DNA of 24,543 nucleotides from Dehalococcoidia bacterium (GCA_023229725.1 JALNYR010000018.1:1-24543); one strand, 5' to 3'. Shown: positions 1 to 7,736, counted from the first letter of the stretch. Translations and numbers: made by a program. Notes: generated by a model from the letters alone, not told the origin.

Positions 1-92
1 TGGAGCACCTTGAGGGCGTGAGCGGTGCGGTCGCGGGACGTAATCACCCGCATGCGACTCATGGGTTCAGGGGAGTTGACTATGGCGCCCAT
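1..92 (-). CDS. V/A-type ATP synthase subunit I, N-terminal fragment
   Basis: This is the first 30 codons of a gene that runs off the left edge. Its ATG at 92-90 shares one base with the TGA stop of the upstream stalk-subunit gene (TGATG), an arrangement typical of translational coupling. A second in-frame ATG at 62 (MSRMRVITSRDR) could be the real start and resembles the usual beginning of subunit I, the membrane stator subunit that connects the peripheral stalks to the proton or sodium channel. The assignment rests mainly on gene order, because archaeal-type ATPase operons start with H then I, and only weakly on the residues visible. Too little is present to name it with certainty. Confidence 0.5.
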   Translation of the reverse strand, partial: MGAIVNSPEPMSRMRVITSRDRTAHALKVL

Positions 93-409
93 CAGGCTGC
101 TTTCTCGCCGAGGACGATGCTGGCCAGCATCTTGGCATAGTGGTCAGATCTCTTGCCGGCACTCGCCTTGATCTCCGCCGCCCGCTTGTCCGCCTGCTTC
201 AGCTCGAGTTCGGCCTGCTTCTCGGCGTCCTTTATCCACCTGGCGCCTTCCGCCTTCACGTCGTCAAGTGGCAGCTCTGCGGCAGCCATCTTCCTGCTCT
301 CCTCGCGCGCCTTCAGCGCGATGTCGCTTGCCTTGGCTCTCGCCTCGTCAAGCACCCTCGCCGCCTCCGCCTCCATGGCTTGCACGCCACCGCTGATGTC
401 ACTGGCCAT
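92..409 (-). CDS. V/A-type ATP synthase peripheral stalk subunit H/G-like
   Basis: A 105-residue protein, almost entirely a charged, alanine-rich helix (EAEAARVLDEARAKA, then KQAELELKQADKRAAEI) with heptad character and no membrane segment. This is the build of the small H/G stalk subunits of V/A-type ATPases, which pair with subunit E in a coiled coil to form the peripheral stator. The ATG at 409 is chosen because AAGGAG lies just upstream (minus strand, about 416-421). A longer frame back to 475 would add a basic stretch with no ribosome site. It is the first gene of its operon and overlaps the putative subunit I gene by one base. Composition-driven coiled coils are easy to misname, so operon order is the stronger argument. 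Confidence 0.6.
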   Translation of the reverse strand: MASDISGGVQAMEAEAARVLDEARAKASDIALKAREESRKMAAAELPLDDVKAEGARWIKDAEKQAELELKQADKRAAEIKASAGKRSDHYAKMLASIVLGEKAA

Positions 410-469
410 AGCACTCTCCTTCGCGGTTCGTCGAGTAGTGGTGCAGGGTCGAATCAGGTCGCGCCTGAC

Positions 470-560
470 GGACAACGAGTTGTCCTCTTTCCGACAGGCT
501 GGTTGACTGCGTTAGTCCTACTGCCATTGCCCTTCAACAGGGGGACGAAGTGGACCCCCT
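470..560 (-). other. Structured 5' leader of the ATPase operon (two hairpins)
   Basis: The predicted mRNA start near 566 leaves a leader of about 155 nt before the start codon at 409. It holds two perfect inverted repeats: AGGGGG/CCCCCT at 539-544/555-560 with a 10-nt loop, and GGACAA/TTGTCC at 470-475/480-485 with a 4-nt loop. No known riboswitch consensus was recognised. The pairing is seen directly; a regulatory role is inference. The rest of 410-663 holds only the two divergent promoters listed separately. Confidence 0.4.
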
Positions 561-572
561 AGCGGCCGCCCC

Positions 573-602
573 AGCATAACACCGTCGTTTCTCTTTTGGC
601 AA
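573..602 (-). promoter_or_regulatory. Sigma70-type promoter for the ATPase operon
   Basis: Reading the minus strand, TTGCCA (602-597) and TATGCT (578-573) are separated by 18 bp. This is a good housekeeping-type promoter pointing into the ATPase genes. Confidence 0.55.
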
Positions 603-635
603 TGCCTCCTTAGACCATTCCGCGCCGCACGTGTG

Positions 636-665
636 TTGACCTCGTGCACCGCATCTCGGCATAAT
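636..665 (+). promoter_or_regulatory. Sigma70-type promoter for the sugar kinase, leaderless
   Basis: TTGACC (636-641) and CATAAT (660-665) are 18 bp apart. The -10 box overlaps the upstream candidate ATG at 664, so that codon would not be in the transcript. The next in-frame ATG at 676 is 10 nt past the -10 box, at about the transcription start, and no Shine-Dalgarno sequence is present. Confidence 0.6.
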
Positions 666-675
666 GGCCACTGCC

Positions 676-1632
676 ATGTTCGACGTGATTGGTATGGGCG
701 AGTCCATGGTTGCCTTCGAGGCCCAGAGCTTCGGTCCCCTGCGTGAGGCTGAGGACTTCAAGAAGTGGGTCGGAGGCGCCGCAGACAACTACCTGATTGC
801 GCTCGCGAGGCTCGGGTTCTCGTGCGGGTTCTTCTCACGGGTCGGTGACGATGAGCTGGGCAGGTTCATCACCCGCTGGATACGGGGAGAGGGCATCGAC
901 GTGTCCCGGACCCTGGCCGACCGGTCCAAGGCAACCGGCATCTTCATCGTTGAGCGCAGGACTCCCGAGTCCAACTTCAGGTGCTACTTCTATCGCAGCA
1001 ACTCGGCGGCCACGAACCTGTGCCCGGACGATGTCGACGAGGACTACGTATCACAGGCGAGAGTCGTCTACCCCGAGGCCATGCTGACCTACATCAGCGA
1101 CTCGGCGCGCCGGGCCGTGGAGAAGATGTTCGACATCGCTCTCAGGCACAAGCAGACAATCGTCTTCGACCCGAATCTGAGGCTCACCATGTGCTCGGTC
1201 GAGGACTCGCGGGCTATCCATATACCTCTGATGCAGAAGGCCACCTACGTGCTGCCCGGGGCGGACGAACTGCAGATGCTCATGGAGCGCCCCGACATCG
1301 AATCGGCCATCGAGAGAGCGCACTCCCTCGGCATCGGTAAGATAGTGGTCAAGTCAGGCGCCGGCGGCGCCATTCTCGCGGTGGCGGGCCAGGAGCTGAA
1401 GCGCATTCCCAGCTTCACGCTCAAGAAGCCGGTCAGCCCCATGGGGGCCGGCGACTGTTTCGTGGGGGGCTTCACGGCCGGTGTGCTCAGGGGGCAACCG
1501 CTCGAGACGTGCGTTCGGTGGGGACACGGCGTGGGCGCGTTCAGCACCATGGCCTACGGTCCCTTCCACGGCTGTCCCAGCATGGACGAACTTATGAAGT
1601 ACCTCGCGGGCAAAGAGGAAGTATCGCGCTGA
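676..1632 (+). CDS. PfkB-family sugar kinase, probably 2-keto-3-deoxygluconate kinase
   Basis: A 318-residue ribokinase/PfkB-fold kinase that would phosphorylate a sugar or sugar acid with ATP. Visible family marks are the N-terminal glycine-rich patch GGAADNYLIALARLGF (about 33-48), DPNLR at 165-169, and the C-terminal anion-hole signature with PMGAGD (255-260), where Asp260 is the catalytic base. DPNLR and the downstream aldolase-like gene favour 2-keto-3-deoxygluconate as substrate; this is inference, and fructokinase or another acid-sugar kinase is possible. The start at 676 is preferred over ATG 664 because the promoter -10 box covers 664. The next gene begins 32 bp downstream with a strong ribosome site, so the two are probably cotranscribed. 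Confidence 0.8.
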   Translation: MFDVIGMGESMVAFEAQSFGPLREAEDFKKWVGGAADNYLIALARLGFSCGFFSRVGDDELGRFITRWIRGEGIDVSRTLADRSKATGIFIVERRTPESNFRCYFYRSNSAATNLCPDDVDEDYVSQARVVYPEAMLTYISDSARRAVEKMFDIALRHKQTIVFDPNLRLTMCSVEDSRAIHIPLMQKATYVLPGADELQMLMERPDIESAIERAHSLGIGKIVVKSGAGGAILAVAGQELKRIPSFTLKKPVSPMGAGDCFVGGFTAGVLRGQPLETCVRWGHGVGAFSTMAYGPFHGCPSMDELMKYLAGKEEVSR

Positions 1633-1664
1633 CCGCGCGTTCGAATTGAGGCAAGGAGGCTACG

Positions 1665-2564
1665 ATGCCAGGCATGAAGGCTAAGGAATTCCGCGGGGTC
1701 ATCCCGCCCATGATGACCGCGTTCAAGAAGGACGGGGAGATATACGAAAAGGGTACGCGGGAGATGGTGGACTTCATCGTCCCCCACGTCCACGGGCTCT
1801 ACCCGGTCGGCAGCTACGGCAGCGGCCCGATGATGTCCATCGCGGAGCGCAAGCGGACCGCCGAGATAGTCATCGACCAGGTGAGAGGTCGCGTCCCTGT
1901 CATCGTGCACGTCGGCTGCTCGGACACGAAGAATACGGTTGACCTCGCAAAGCACGCCGAGACTATGGGCGCCGCCGCCGTCGGCGCCGTAACCCCGTAC
2001 TATAACGAGTACGACCAGCAGTGCATCTACACGCACTTCAAGACGCTGCTCGATTCCGTCCGCATCCCGGTGTTCCTCTACAACAACCCGAAGCTCTCGG
2101 GCAACACGCCGTCGCTGGACACCATCAGGCGCCTGGCGAAGGACGGCATCGCGGGCATCAAGGACAGCACGTTCGACATCGTCAACTACTACCATACGTC
2201 GATGGCGCTGAAGAAGGAGTTCCCGGACCTGAACCTCATCATCGGCACTGAGGCCATGCTTGTGGCTGCCTTCGACGCCGGCGCGCAGGCAGCGGTGACC
2301 GGCCTTGGCAACGTGTATCCGGACCTGGTGGGACAGCTCTACCAGGACTATCTCAGCGGCGATCGCAAGAAGCTGATGGAGACCCAGATGAAGGTCCTCA
2401 GGGTCCGGCAAATCACGAAGTTCGGGCTGACCGTGCCGACCTGTCACGCGATACTCGAGCTCCGTGGCGTTGATGCAGGCGTTCCGAGGCTGCCGTTCAC
2501 GCCGGTCGCCCTCGATGTCGTGCAGAAGGTCAAGGCGGCGCTCCAGGAGATTAAGCTCCTGTAG
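1665..2564 (+). CDS. DapA/NAL-family lyase, probable 2-keto-3-deoxygluconate aldolase
   Basis: A 299-residue TIM-barrel class I aldolase of the dihydrodipicolinate synthase/N-acetylneuraminate lyase superfamily. The Schiff-base lysine is Lys166 (GIAGIKDST) and the catalytic tyrosine is Tyr139 (FLYNNP). The pyruvate carboxylate-binding loop, GTTGE in true DapA, reads GSYGSGP (49-55), so lysine biosynthesis is unlikely. With a PfkB kinase directly upstream, cleavage of KDG or KDPG to pyruvate plus a triose is the best guess. An AAGGAGG ribosome site precedes ATG 1665. Other members of the superfamily, such as sialic acid or dehydratase-type enzymes, cannot be excluded. Confidence 0.75.
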   Translation: MPGMKAKEFRGVIPPMMTAFKKDGEIYEKGTREMVDFIVPHVHGLYPVGSYGSGPMMSIAERKRTAEIVIDQVRGRVPVIVHVGCSDTKNTVDLAKHAETMGAAAVGAVTPYYNEYDQQCIYTHFKTLLDSVRIPVFLYNNPKLSGNTPSLDTIRRLAKDGIAGIKDSTFDIVNYYHTSMALKKEFPDLNLIIGTEAMLVAAFDAGAQAAVTGLGNVYPDLVGQLYQDYLSGDRKKLMETQMKVLRVRQITKFGLTVPTCHAILELRGVDAGVPRLPFTPVALDVVQKVKAALQEIKLL

Positions 2565-2577
2565 ACGCGGTTTCACC

Positions 2578-3267
2578 ATGCGCGTACTGCAGCTCCATGA
2601 CTGGGATGTCGGTACGGCGCAGGCGGCGATGCTCCAGCGCGACCTCACCTCGAGAGTGGTGAGGTCGCGCTGCCTTATTTCCGCCCCCCGCCTCGTTGCC
2701 GGGTGCGACCTGGCTGTCGACCGTCTGCGCGGGCGCGGCAAGGCCGCTGTGGTCGTCGTGGAGCTCCCGTCGATGGAGATTGTCGAGGTACAACTCGCCG
2801 AAGGGCCGCTTTCCTGGCCGTACGTGCCGGGCTTCCTCTCGTTTCGTGAGTGCCCGCTTGTGCTCGACGCCTTCAGCCATCTGAGCGTGGAGCCCGACGC
2901 CGTTCTCGTGGATGGCCAGGGCATCGCCCACCCGCGACGTTTCGGCCTCGCCTGTCACCTCGGACTGTGCCTTGACGTGCCGACCGCGGGTTGTGCGAAG
3001 TCGCTGCTCTGCGGCGTGTGCGACCCGCCCGGTGAAGAACCGGGCGCGTGCACTGAGGTCTGCGACCGTGGCGAGGTCGTGGCCATCGCGCTCAGGACTC
3101 GGTCCGGTGCCCGACCGGTCTACGTTTCAATCGGACATAAGACCGACCTTGCAGGCGCAGTCGAATGGGTGCTACATTGCACGGACAGGCACCGGTTGCC
3201 TGAGCCAACCAGACTGGCGCACCTCGCAGCCGGCGGGAGACCTCTCCCGTGGACGCGCGGGGGGTGA
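2578..3267 (+). CDS. nfi: Endonuclease V (deoxyinosine repair nuclease)
   Basis: A 229-residue homologue of endonuclease V, which nicks DNA one nucleotide 3' of deoxyinosine and other deaminated bases using Mg2+. All landmarks are present: metal-binding Asp44 (AGCDLAV), the strand-separating wedge PYVPG (81-85), FLSFRE with Glu91, and the DGQGIAHPRRFGLACHLG block with Asp112. The C-terminal LPEPTRLAH also matches the family. The start is the ATG at 2578, 13 bp after the lyase stop, with no convincing Shine-Dalgarno site; it gives the usual N-terminal length. Cotranscription with the sugar genes and prfB is likely from the tight spacing. A perfect 15-bp inverted repeat lies in the 5' part of the gene (listed separately). 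Confidence 0.9.
   Translation: MRVLQLHDWDVGTAQAAMLQRDLTSRVVRSRCLISAPRLVAGCDLAVDRLRGRGKAAVVVVELPSMEIVEVQLAEGPLSWPYVPGFLSFRECPLVLDAFSHLSVEPDAVLVDGQGIAHPRRFGLACHLGLCLDVPTAGCAKSLLCGVCDPPGEEPGACTEVCDRGEVVAIALRTRSGARPVYVSIGHKTDLAGAVEWVLHCTDRHRLPEPTRLAHLAAGGRPLPWTRGG
2635..2672 (+). repeat. Perfect 15-bp inverted repeat inside the endonuclease V gene
   Basis: The arm CAGCGCGACCTCACC (2635-2649) is repeated in inverse at 2658-2672 with an 8-nt loop. It encodes roughly residues 20-32 of the protein. It would form a very stable RNA stem-loop about 60-95 nt into the coding region. A weakly T-rich tract follows, so it could act as an attenuator. Confidence 0.6.
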
Positions 3268-3293
3268 CGCCATCTCCTTTCGGGAGGAGTCCC

Positions 3294-4395
3294 ATGCACG
3301 AACTGCGCGATAGCCTTGAGACCCTGTTGCGACGACTCTCAGACGTCATGGTGCGTCTTTGACATCGCCGGCGTTGAACGAGAAATAGGGGAACTCGACC
3401 AGAAGACCGGCGACCCCGACCTGTGGAAAGACTCCCGCGCTGCGAAGTCGCTGATGCGCACGCTCAACGGCAAGAAGGCTCTCGTGAAATCGTGGCGCGA
3501 CATGGAGCGGGAGGCGCGGGACCTTCTCGAGGTCGTCGAACTCTCTATCGCGGAAGGCGACGACTCCGCGCAGGCGGATGTCTCCGCGGACGCGCAGAAG
3601 CTCTGGGCGCGATTCGAGCTGCAGGAGACTCAGCTACTGCTGTCTGGCGAATATGACGACCGCAACGCCGTGTGCGCCCTCCACGCGGGCGCCGGCGGCA
3701 CCGAGTCGCAGGACTGGGCAAGCATGCTGCTGCGGATGTACTTGAAGTGGGCCGAACGCCGTGGCTATGAGGCCGAGGTGCTGGATGTCGCCGAGGGAGA
3801 CGAGGCCGGTATCAAGGCCGCCTACCTCAACATACGGGGAGACCACGCCTACGGCTACCTGAGGGGCGAGCACGGAGTGCATCGCCTTGTCCGCCTGTCT
3901 CCGTTCGACGCCGACCACGCCCGCCACACGTCGTTCGCGCTCATGGAGGTGCTCCCCGAGGCTGAAGAGCAGCTCGACCTTGAGATCGCTCCGGACGACC
4001 TGAAGGTGGAAACGTACCGCTCCAGTGGCCCCGGGGGGCAGCACATGCAGAAGACGAGCAGCGCGGTCCGCATCACGCATATGCCCACCGGCATCGTGGC
4101 CATGTGCCAGAGCCAGAGGTCGCAACATCAGAACAAGGATGTGGCGTTGAAGATACTCTATGCGCGTTTGCTCGAAGACGAGCGCAAGAAGAAGGACGCA
4201 GCCAGGTCGAAGTTGAAAGGCGCCAGGATAGACGCGGGCTGGAGCAACCAGATTCGCAGCTATGTGCTGCAGCCTTACAAGCTCGTGAAGGACCACCGGA
4301 CCGGCTTCGAGTCGCCGGCGGCGGAGGCCGTGCTGGAGGGTGCGCTGGACGACTTCATCACGTCGTATCTCCGCTCCAAGGTGGGCGAGGCATGA
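3294..4395 (+). CDS. prfB: Peptide chain release factor 2, with programmed +1 frameshift
   Basis: RF2 recognises UGA and UAA and triggers peptide release. The gene starts at ATG 3294 behind GGGAGGAG and reads 22 codons to an in-frame TGA at 3360-3362. At CTT-TGA-C the ribosome must slip +1, so the coding sequence is 3294-3359 joined to 3361-4395 (366 residues, matching the usual length). The RF2 anticodon tripeptide SPF is at 202-204 and GGQ, the catalytic motif in the peptidyl transferase centre, at 247-249. The frameshift makes RF2 autoregulate: low RF2 stalls UGA termination and favours slippage. The upstream stimulatory Shine-Dalgarno-like element is weak (ATGGTG a few bases before CTT). 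A short stem, CTCC/GGAG at 3274-3286, could partly mask the ribosome site. Confidence 0.95.
3357..3363 (+). other. prfB: prfB programmed frameshift site (CTT TGA C)
   Basis: CTT at 3357-3359 is followed by in-frame TGA 3360-3362 and C3363, the conserved RF2 slippage heptamer. Reading resumes in +1 with GAC ATC GCC. Both flanking frames encode recognisable RF2 sequence, so this is not a sequencing error. Confidence 0.95.
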
Positions 4396-5495
4396 GAAGT
4401 CGACTTGCACTCCTGCCGCTGCTCTTCCTCTGTGTCGTCGCGGCTGCCCCGCCGGTCGCATCCGCCCCCGCCGACCTGCACATCGTAGATGCCCGGGCGA
4501 GCGCCGTCTTCCCCCTCAGCCTCGAGTTCAGCATCGAAGCCGAGAGCTCGAGCCCGATCGTCGACGCGCGCCTTCTATACCAGGTTGACAAGATGAACTA
4601 CGCCCCCGTGACCAGCGAAGCCTGGCCGGTGGTCGTGCCGTCGACGATGCTTGCCACGAGCTGGACGTGGGATATGCGCCGGGCAAGCCTGCCCCCGGGC
4701 GCAACCATTACGTACTGGTGGCGGCTGCGGGACGAGAGCGGAGCGGTTGTTGAGTCCGACCCGCACATCCTCACTTTCGATGACAACCGCCATCCCTGGC
4801 AGGAGACGGGGTCAAGCTCGGTATCTCTCAGGTGGTACGAAGGAGACGAGGCGTTCGCCGCCCAGATGCTCGATATCTGCGACACCGCTGTCGAGGACCT
4901 CGCCCGGGATGTGGGAACGAGGGTGGACAGGCAGATCAAGGTGTACATCTATGCGTCGTCAGAGGACATGCGACAGGCCATGGTCTATCCGCAGGAGTGG
5001 ACGGGAGGCGTGGCCTTCACTGACTATGGCATCGTGGCCATCGGCATCGGCCCGGGAGATATGGACTGGGGTGTCCGCGCCCTGCGGCACGAGTTGACGC
5101 ACCTCGTCATTCATGCGGCAACGTTCAGTCCCTTCGGAGTCCTCCCGACGTGGGTGGACGAGGGTCTGGCGATGCACAACGAGGGCGACGTTGATCCCAA
5201 CTTCGAACGGCTGCTGTTGCAGGCTGCCGAGTACGAGGCGCTGCTGTCGCTACGCACGCTGACGGGCCCGTTCTCGTCCGACACCGGCAGGGCCTACCTC
5301 TCCTACGCGGAGAGCCAGAGCGTGGTTGAGTACCTGCTGGACACGTACGGCAGCGAGGCGGTGCACGCGCTGCTGATGGCCTTCAGAGATGGCGCGGTGA
5401 TGGACGACGCCCTCATGTTGAGCTTCGGCCTTGGTCTTGATGAGCTTGAATCCGACTGGCATGCATCGCTGCGGGAGCAGGTGGCAAATGCCTAG
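4392..5495 (+). CDS. Secreted gluzincin-type metallopeptidase (peptidase MA-like)
   Basis: A 367-residue exported protein. It has a signal peptide (about 1-25, ending VASA before PADL) and a beta-rich N-terminal half of about 100 residues. The peptidase domain carries HELTH (233-237) and a downstream glutamate in WVDEGLA (Glu257), the zinc-ligand layout of gluzincins. No substrate can be read from the sequence. ATG 4392 overlaps the prfB stop as ATGA, so it is translationally coupled to RF2, and its own stop overlaps the start region of the next lipoprotein gene. A functional link with RF2 is not implied. No C-terminal membrane anchor is visible, so it is likely released or periphery-bound. 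Confidence 0.75.
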   Translation: MRSRLALLPLLFLCVVAAAPPVASAPADLHIVDARASAVFPLSLEFSIEAESSSPIVDARLLYQVDKMNYAPVTSEAWPVVVPSTMLATSWTWDMRRASLPPGATITYWWRLRDESGAVVESDPHILTFDDNRHPWQETGSSSVSLRWYEGDEAFAAQMLDICDTAVEDLARDVGTRVDRQIKVYIYASSEDMRQAMVYPQEWTGGVAFTDYGIVAIGIGPGDMDWGVRALRHELTHLVIHAATFSPFGVLPTWVDEGLAMHNEGDVDPNFERLLLQAAEYEALLSLRTLTGPFSSDTGRAYLSYAESQSVVEYLLDTYGSEAVHALLMAFRDGAVMDDALMLSFGLGLDELESDWHASLREQVANA

Positions 5496-7116
5496 CATCG
5501 TGGTACGTCGCCTGTTGTCCGGGGTGTCCGCACGAGCCGCACGTAGATGGGCCGCCGCCCTGGTTCTCTTCGTGTGCGGTGTCCTTTCCTTTGTGCCGGC
5601 CGGTTGCCTTCCCTATTCGGGAGACGAGGCCGTTCTGAACCTCTGGGATGAAGGGCCAATCACGCTGGACCCGGCCATCTCCGGCGAGATGAGTTCGCAC
5701 CTCTACGTGATGCACCTGTTCAGCGGCCTGGTGAAGCTCGACAGTGAGATGAAGGTCGCGCCGGACATCGCCTCCTCCTGGGACGTCACGGACGGAGGGA
5801 CGACGTACGAGTTCCACCTTCGCACCGATGTCCGATTCCACTCGGGGAAGAAGGTGACCGCAGCCGACCTCAAGTATTCCTGGGAACGCGCCTGCAGTCC
5901 GTCCACCGGGTCCCGCACCGCTGAGACCTACCTCGGCGACATCGTTGGGGCGCGTGACGTGCTGGAGGGTCGCGCGACCGACATCAGCGGCGTGACGGTC
6001 GTGGACGACCACACGCTTCGGGTCCGCATCGACAGGCCACGCTCGTATTTCCTCGACAAGCTGACGTATCCGACCACGTGCGTCGTCGACCGCGATAACG
6101 TGGATGACGGCGCCGACTGGTGGCGCCGGCCCAACGGCACGGGGCCGTTCGAGCTGGTTCGCTGGGAGCAGGGCAGTCTCCTTGAGTTGCAGCGCAACGG
6201 CCAATACTACGGCACGGCTCCGCTGGTCGATTCAGTGCAGTTCCATCTCCTGGCGGGGGTACCGATGTCGCTCTACGAGCAAGGGGAGATCGACGTTGTG
6301 AACGTCTCCACGTCCTACATGGACCTGGTCACGGACCCGGCCAACCCCGTGCACTCCGAGCTCATCTCCTCGCCCGAACTCAGCCTCTACTACATCGGCT
6401 TCGATGTGACGAAGCCGCCGTTCGATGACGTGTACGTGCGCCGGGCGTTCAGCCATGCGGTCGACCGCGAACGCATCGTCAACATCATCTTCAAGGACGG
6501 CGTGGAGACAGCCACCGGCATCCTGCCGGCCGGCCTGCCGGGCTTCGACTCCTCTCTCCGCGCTTTCGAGTTCGATCCTGTTCTCGCGCGAGACCTCCTG
6601 GCGCAGTCATCCTATGGCTCGGCAGAGGCCCTGCCGCCCATCGAACTCACCACGTCCGGCTATGCCAACGACGTGGACGCCTACCTCGCGGCGGCCATCT
6701 GGGACTGGCGGGAGAACCTGGGAGTCGAGGTCGCCGTGCGACAGCTCGAAACGGAAGCTTTCCTGTACAACCTGAAGGACGAGCGCGACGAGATGTACGC
6801 AATGGGGTGGATTGCCGACTACCCTTCCCCGCACAACTTCCTCGGAACGCTCTTCAGCTCAAGTGAGGCGAACAACATCTCGGGCTATGCCAACCCTGAA
6901 CTGGATGAGTTGCTCGACCTTGCCGCAGCCGAAGACGATTGGGAGCGCCGGATGGCGCTGTACCGGCAGGCGGAGCAACTGGTCATCGATGACGCCCCCT
7001 GCGTGCCCCTTGTCTTCGGGGCGAACCAGGTGCTGGTGAAGCCGTACGTGTCCGGCTACCAGGTCGGTCCGCTCGGAGTGCCCAATCTGAGTGTCGTCAG
7101 CGTCGACAGGCCCTAG
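5488..7116 (+). CDS. ABC transporter solute-binding lipoprotein, peptide/nickel family (SBP family 5)
   Basis: A 542-residue family 5 extracellular solute-binding protein, the class that delivers oligopeptides, nickel or glycosides to Dpp/Opp-type ABC importers. The N-terminus is an arginine-rich, hydrophobic signal with a lipobox-like VPAGC, placing the lipidated cysteine at residue 40. The family core is clear: LNLWDEGPITLDPAI, then GTTYEFHLRTDVRFHSGKKVTAADLKYSWER, and GTGPFEL. The C-terminus ends in the usual ALYRQAEQLVIDDAPCVPL block. ATG 5488 overlaps the peptidase stop by 8 nt and has AGGTGG upstream. No permease or ATPase genes are adjacent, so it is an orphan receptor here. Its stop shares the tetramer CTAG (7113-7116) with the convergent coaE stop. 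Confidence 0.88.
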   Translation: MPSIVVRRLLSGVSARAARRWAAALVLFVCGVLSFVPAGCLPYSGDEAVLNLWDEGPITLDPAISGEMSSHLYVMHLFSGLVKLDSEMKVAPDIASSWDVTDGGTTYEFHLRTDVRFHSGKKVTAADLKYSWERACSPSTGSRTAETYLGDIVGARDVLEGRATDISGVTVVDDHTLRVRIDRPRSYFLDKLTYPTTCVVDRDNVDDGADWWRRPNGTGPFELVRWEQGSLLELQRNGQYYGTAPLVDSVQFHLLAGVPMSLYEQGEIDVVNVSTSYMDLVTDPANPVHSELISSPELSLYYIGFDVTKPPFDDVYVRRAFSHAVDRERIVNIIFKDGVETATGILPAGLPGFDSSLRAFEFDPVLARDLLAQSSYGSAEALPPIELTTSGYANDVDAYLAAAIWDWRENLGVEVAVRQLETEAFLYNLKDERDEMYAMGWIADYPSPHNFLGTLFSSSEANNISGYANPELDELLDLAAAEDDWERRMALYRQAEQLVIDDAPCVPLVFGANQVLVKPYVSGYQVGPLGVPNLSVVSVDRP

Positions 7117-7727
7117 TCCGGCGCCGCTTCGTTCGTGCCGGGCAGCGCGTTCCAGAGTTGCTTCACGCGCGCGGCCAGCGCGTCCTGGCTGCCGTCGTTG
7201 TAGATGATGTCATCGGCGCGGGCCATCTTGTCGCGTGCGGGCATCTGCGCAGCCAGCCGGACTCGGACCTCCGCCTCATCCAGCCGGCGGTCGCGTCCGA
7301 GCCGCTCCACGACGGCGTCTTCCGGGGCCGCGACGACCCAAAGCCGGTCCGCCATGTCGAGCCAGCCGGCCTCGATGAGCAGCGTGGCCTCGATGGCCGC
7401 CACGGCGTGGCCCTCGCGCCGCAAAGCTGCCAGTCGTCGCTGCACGCTGCGTCGCGTCGCCGGATGCACGATGGCATTCAATCGCTGTCGTGCCCGGGCG
7501 TCGGCGAACACCAGTGCGCCCAGCCAGGCCCGGTCTATCGCTCCGTCGGCCCGCACGGCGTGCGAGCCGAAGGTCTCCACCACCTGGTTCCACGTGCGGC
7601 TTCCCCGGCGGTAGACGCGATGAGCGACGAGGTCGGCGTCGACAATCGGACAGCCCAGCTGCCTCAACAGCAGGCAGACCGTCGACTTGCCGCTCCCGAT
7701 GTTTCCGGTGACGCCGAGGACGAGCAT
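7113..7727 (-). CDS. coaE: Dephospho-CoA kinase
   Basis: A 204-residue P-loop kinase that phosphorylates the 3'-hydroxyl of dephospho-CoA, the last step of coenzyme A synthesis, in the cytoplasm. The N-terminus LGVTGNIGSGKST contains the Walker A loop (8-16). It is followed by DADLVAHRVYRRG, which matches the CoaE substrate-binding DAD motif, and by the lid region with RLGRDRR. Length is normal. The ATG at 7727 lies 9 nt after a perfect TATAAT (7742-7737, minus strand), with no Shine-Dalgarno site, so a leaderless transcript is expected. It is divergent from the radical SAM gene and convergent with the lipoprotein gene. Confidence 0.93.
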   Translation of the reverse strand: MLVLGVTGNIGSGKSTVCLLLRQLGCPIVDADLVAHRVYRRGSRTWNQVVETFGSHAVRADGAIDRAWLGALVFADARARQRLNAIVHPATRRSVQRRLAALRREGHAVAAIEATLLIEAGWLDMADRLWVVAAPEDAVVERLGRDRRLDEAEVRVRLAAQMPARDKMARADDIIYNDGSQDALAARVKQLWNALPGTNEAAPD

Positions 7728-7736
7728 CGCGGCTTC

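Noticed and set aside
664..675. ATG 664 as the start of the sugar kinase
   Set aside because: It lies within the promoter -10 box, so it is upstream of the expected transcript start. ATG 676 fits the geometry of the other leaderless genes.
1554..2924. 456-codon open frame on the minus strand across the lyase and endonuclease V genes
   Set aside because: It is antisense to two genes with full catalytic motifs, has a low-complexity Arg/His/Val composition and shows no family resemblance. It is a GC-rich shadow frame.
3360..3362. In-frame TGA near the start of prfB, suggesting a pseudogene
   Set aside because: The context CTT-TGA-C is the conserved RF2 frameshift site and both frames encode RF2 sequence.
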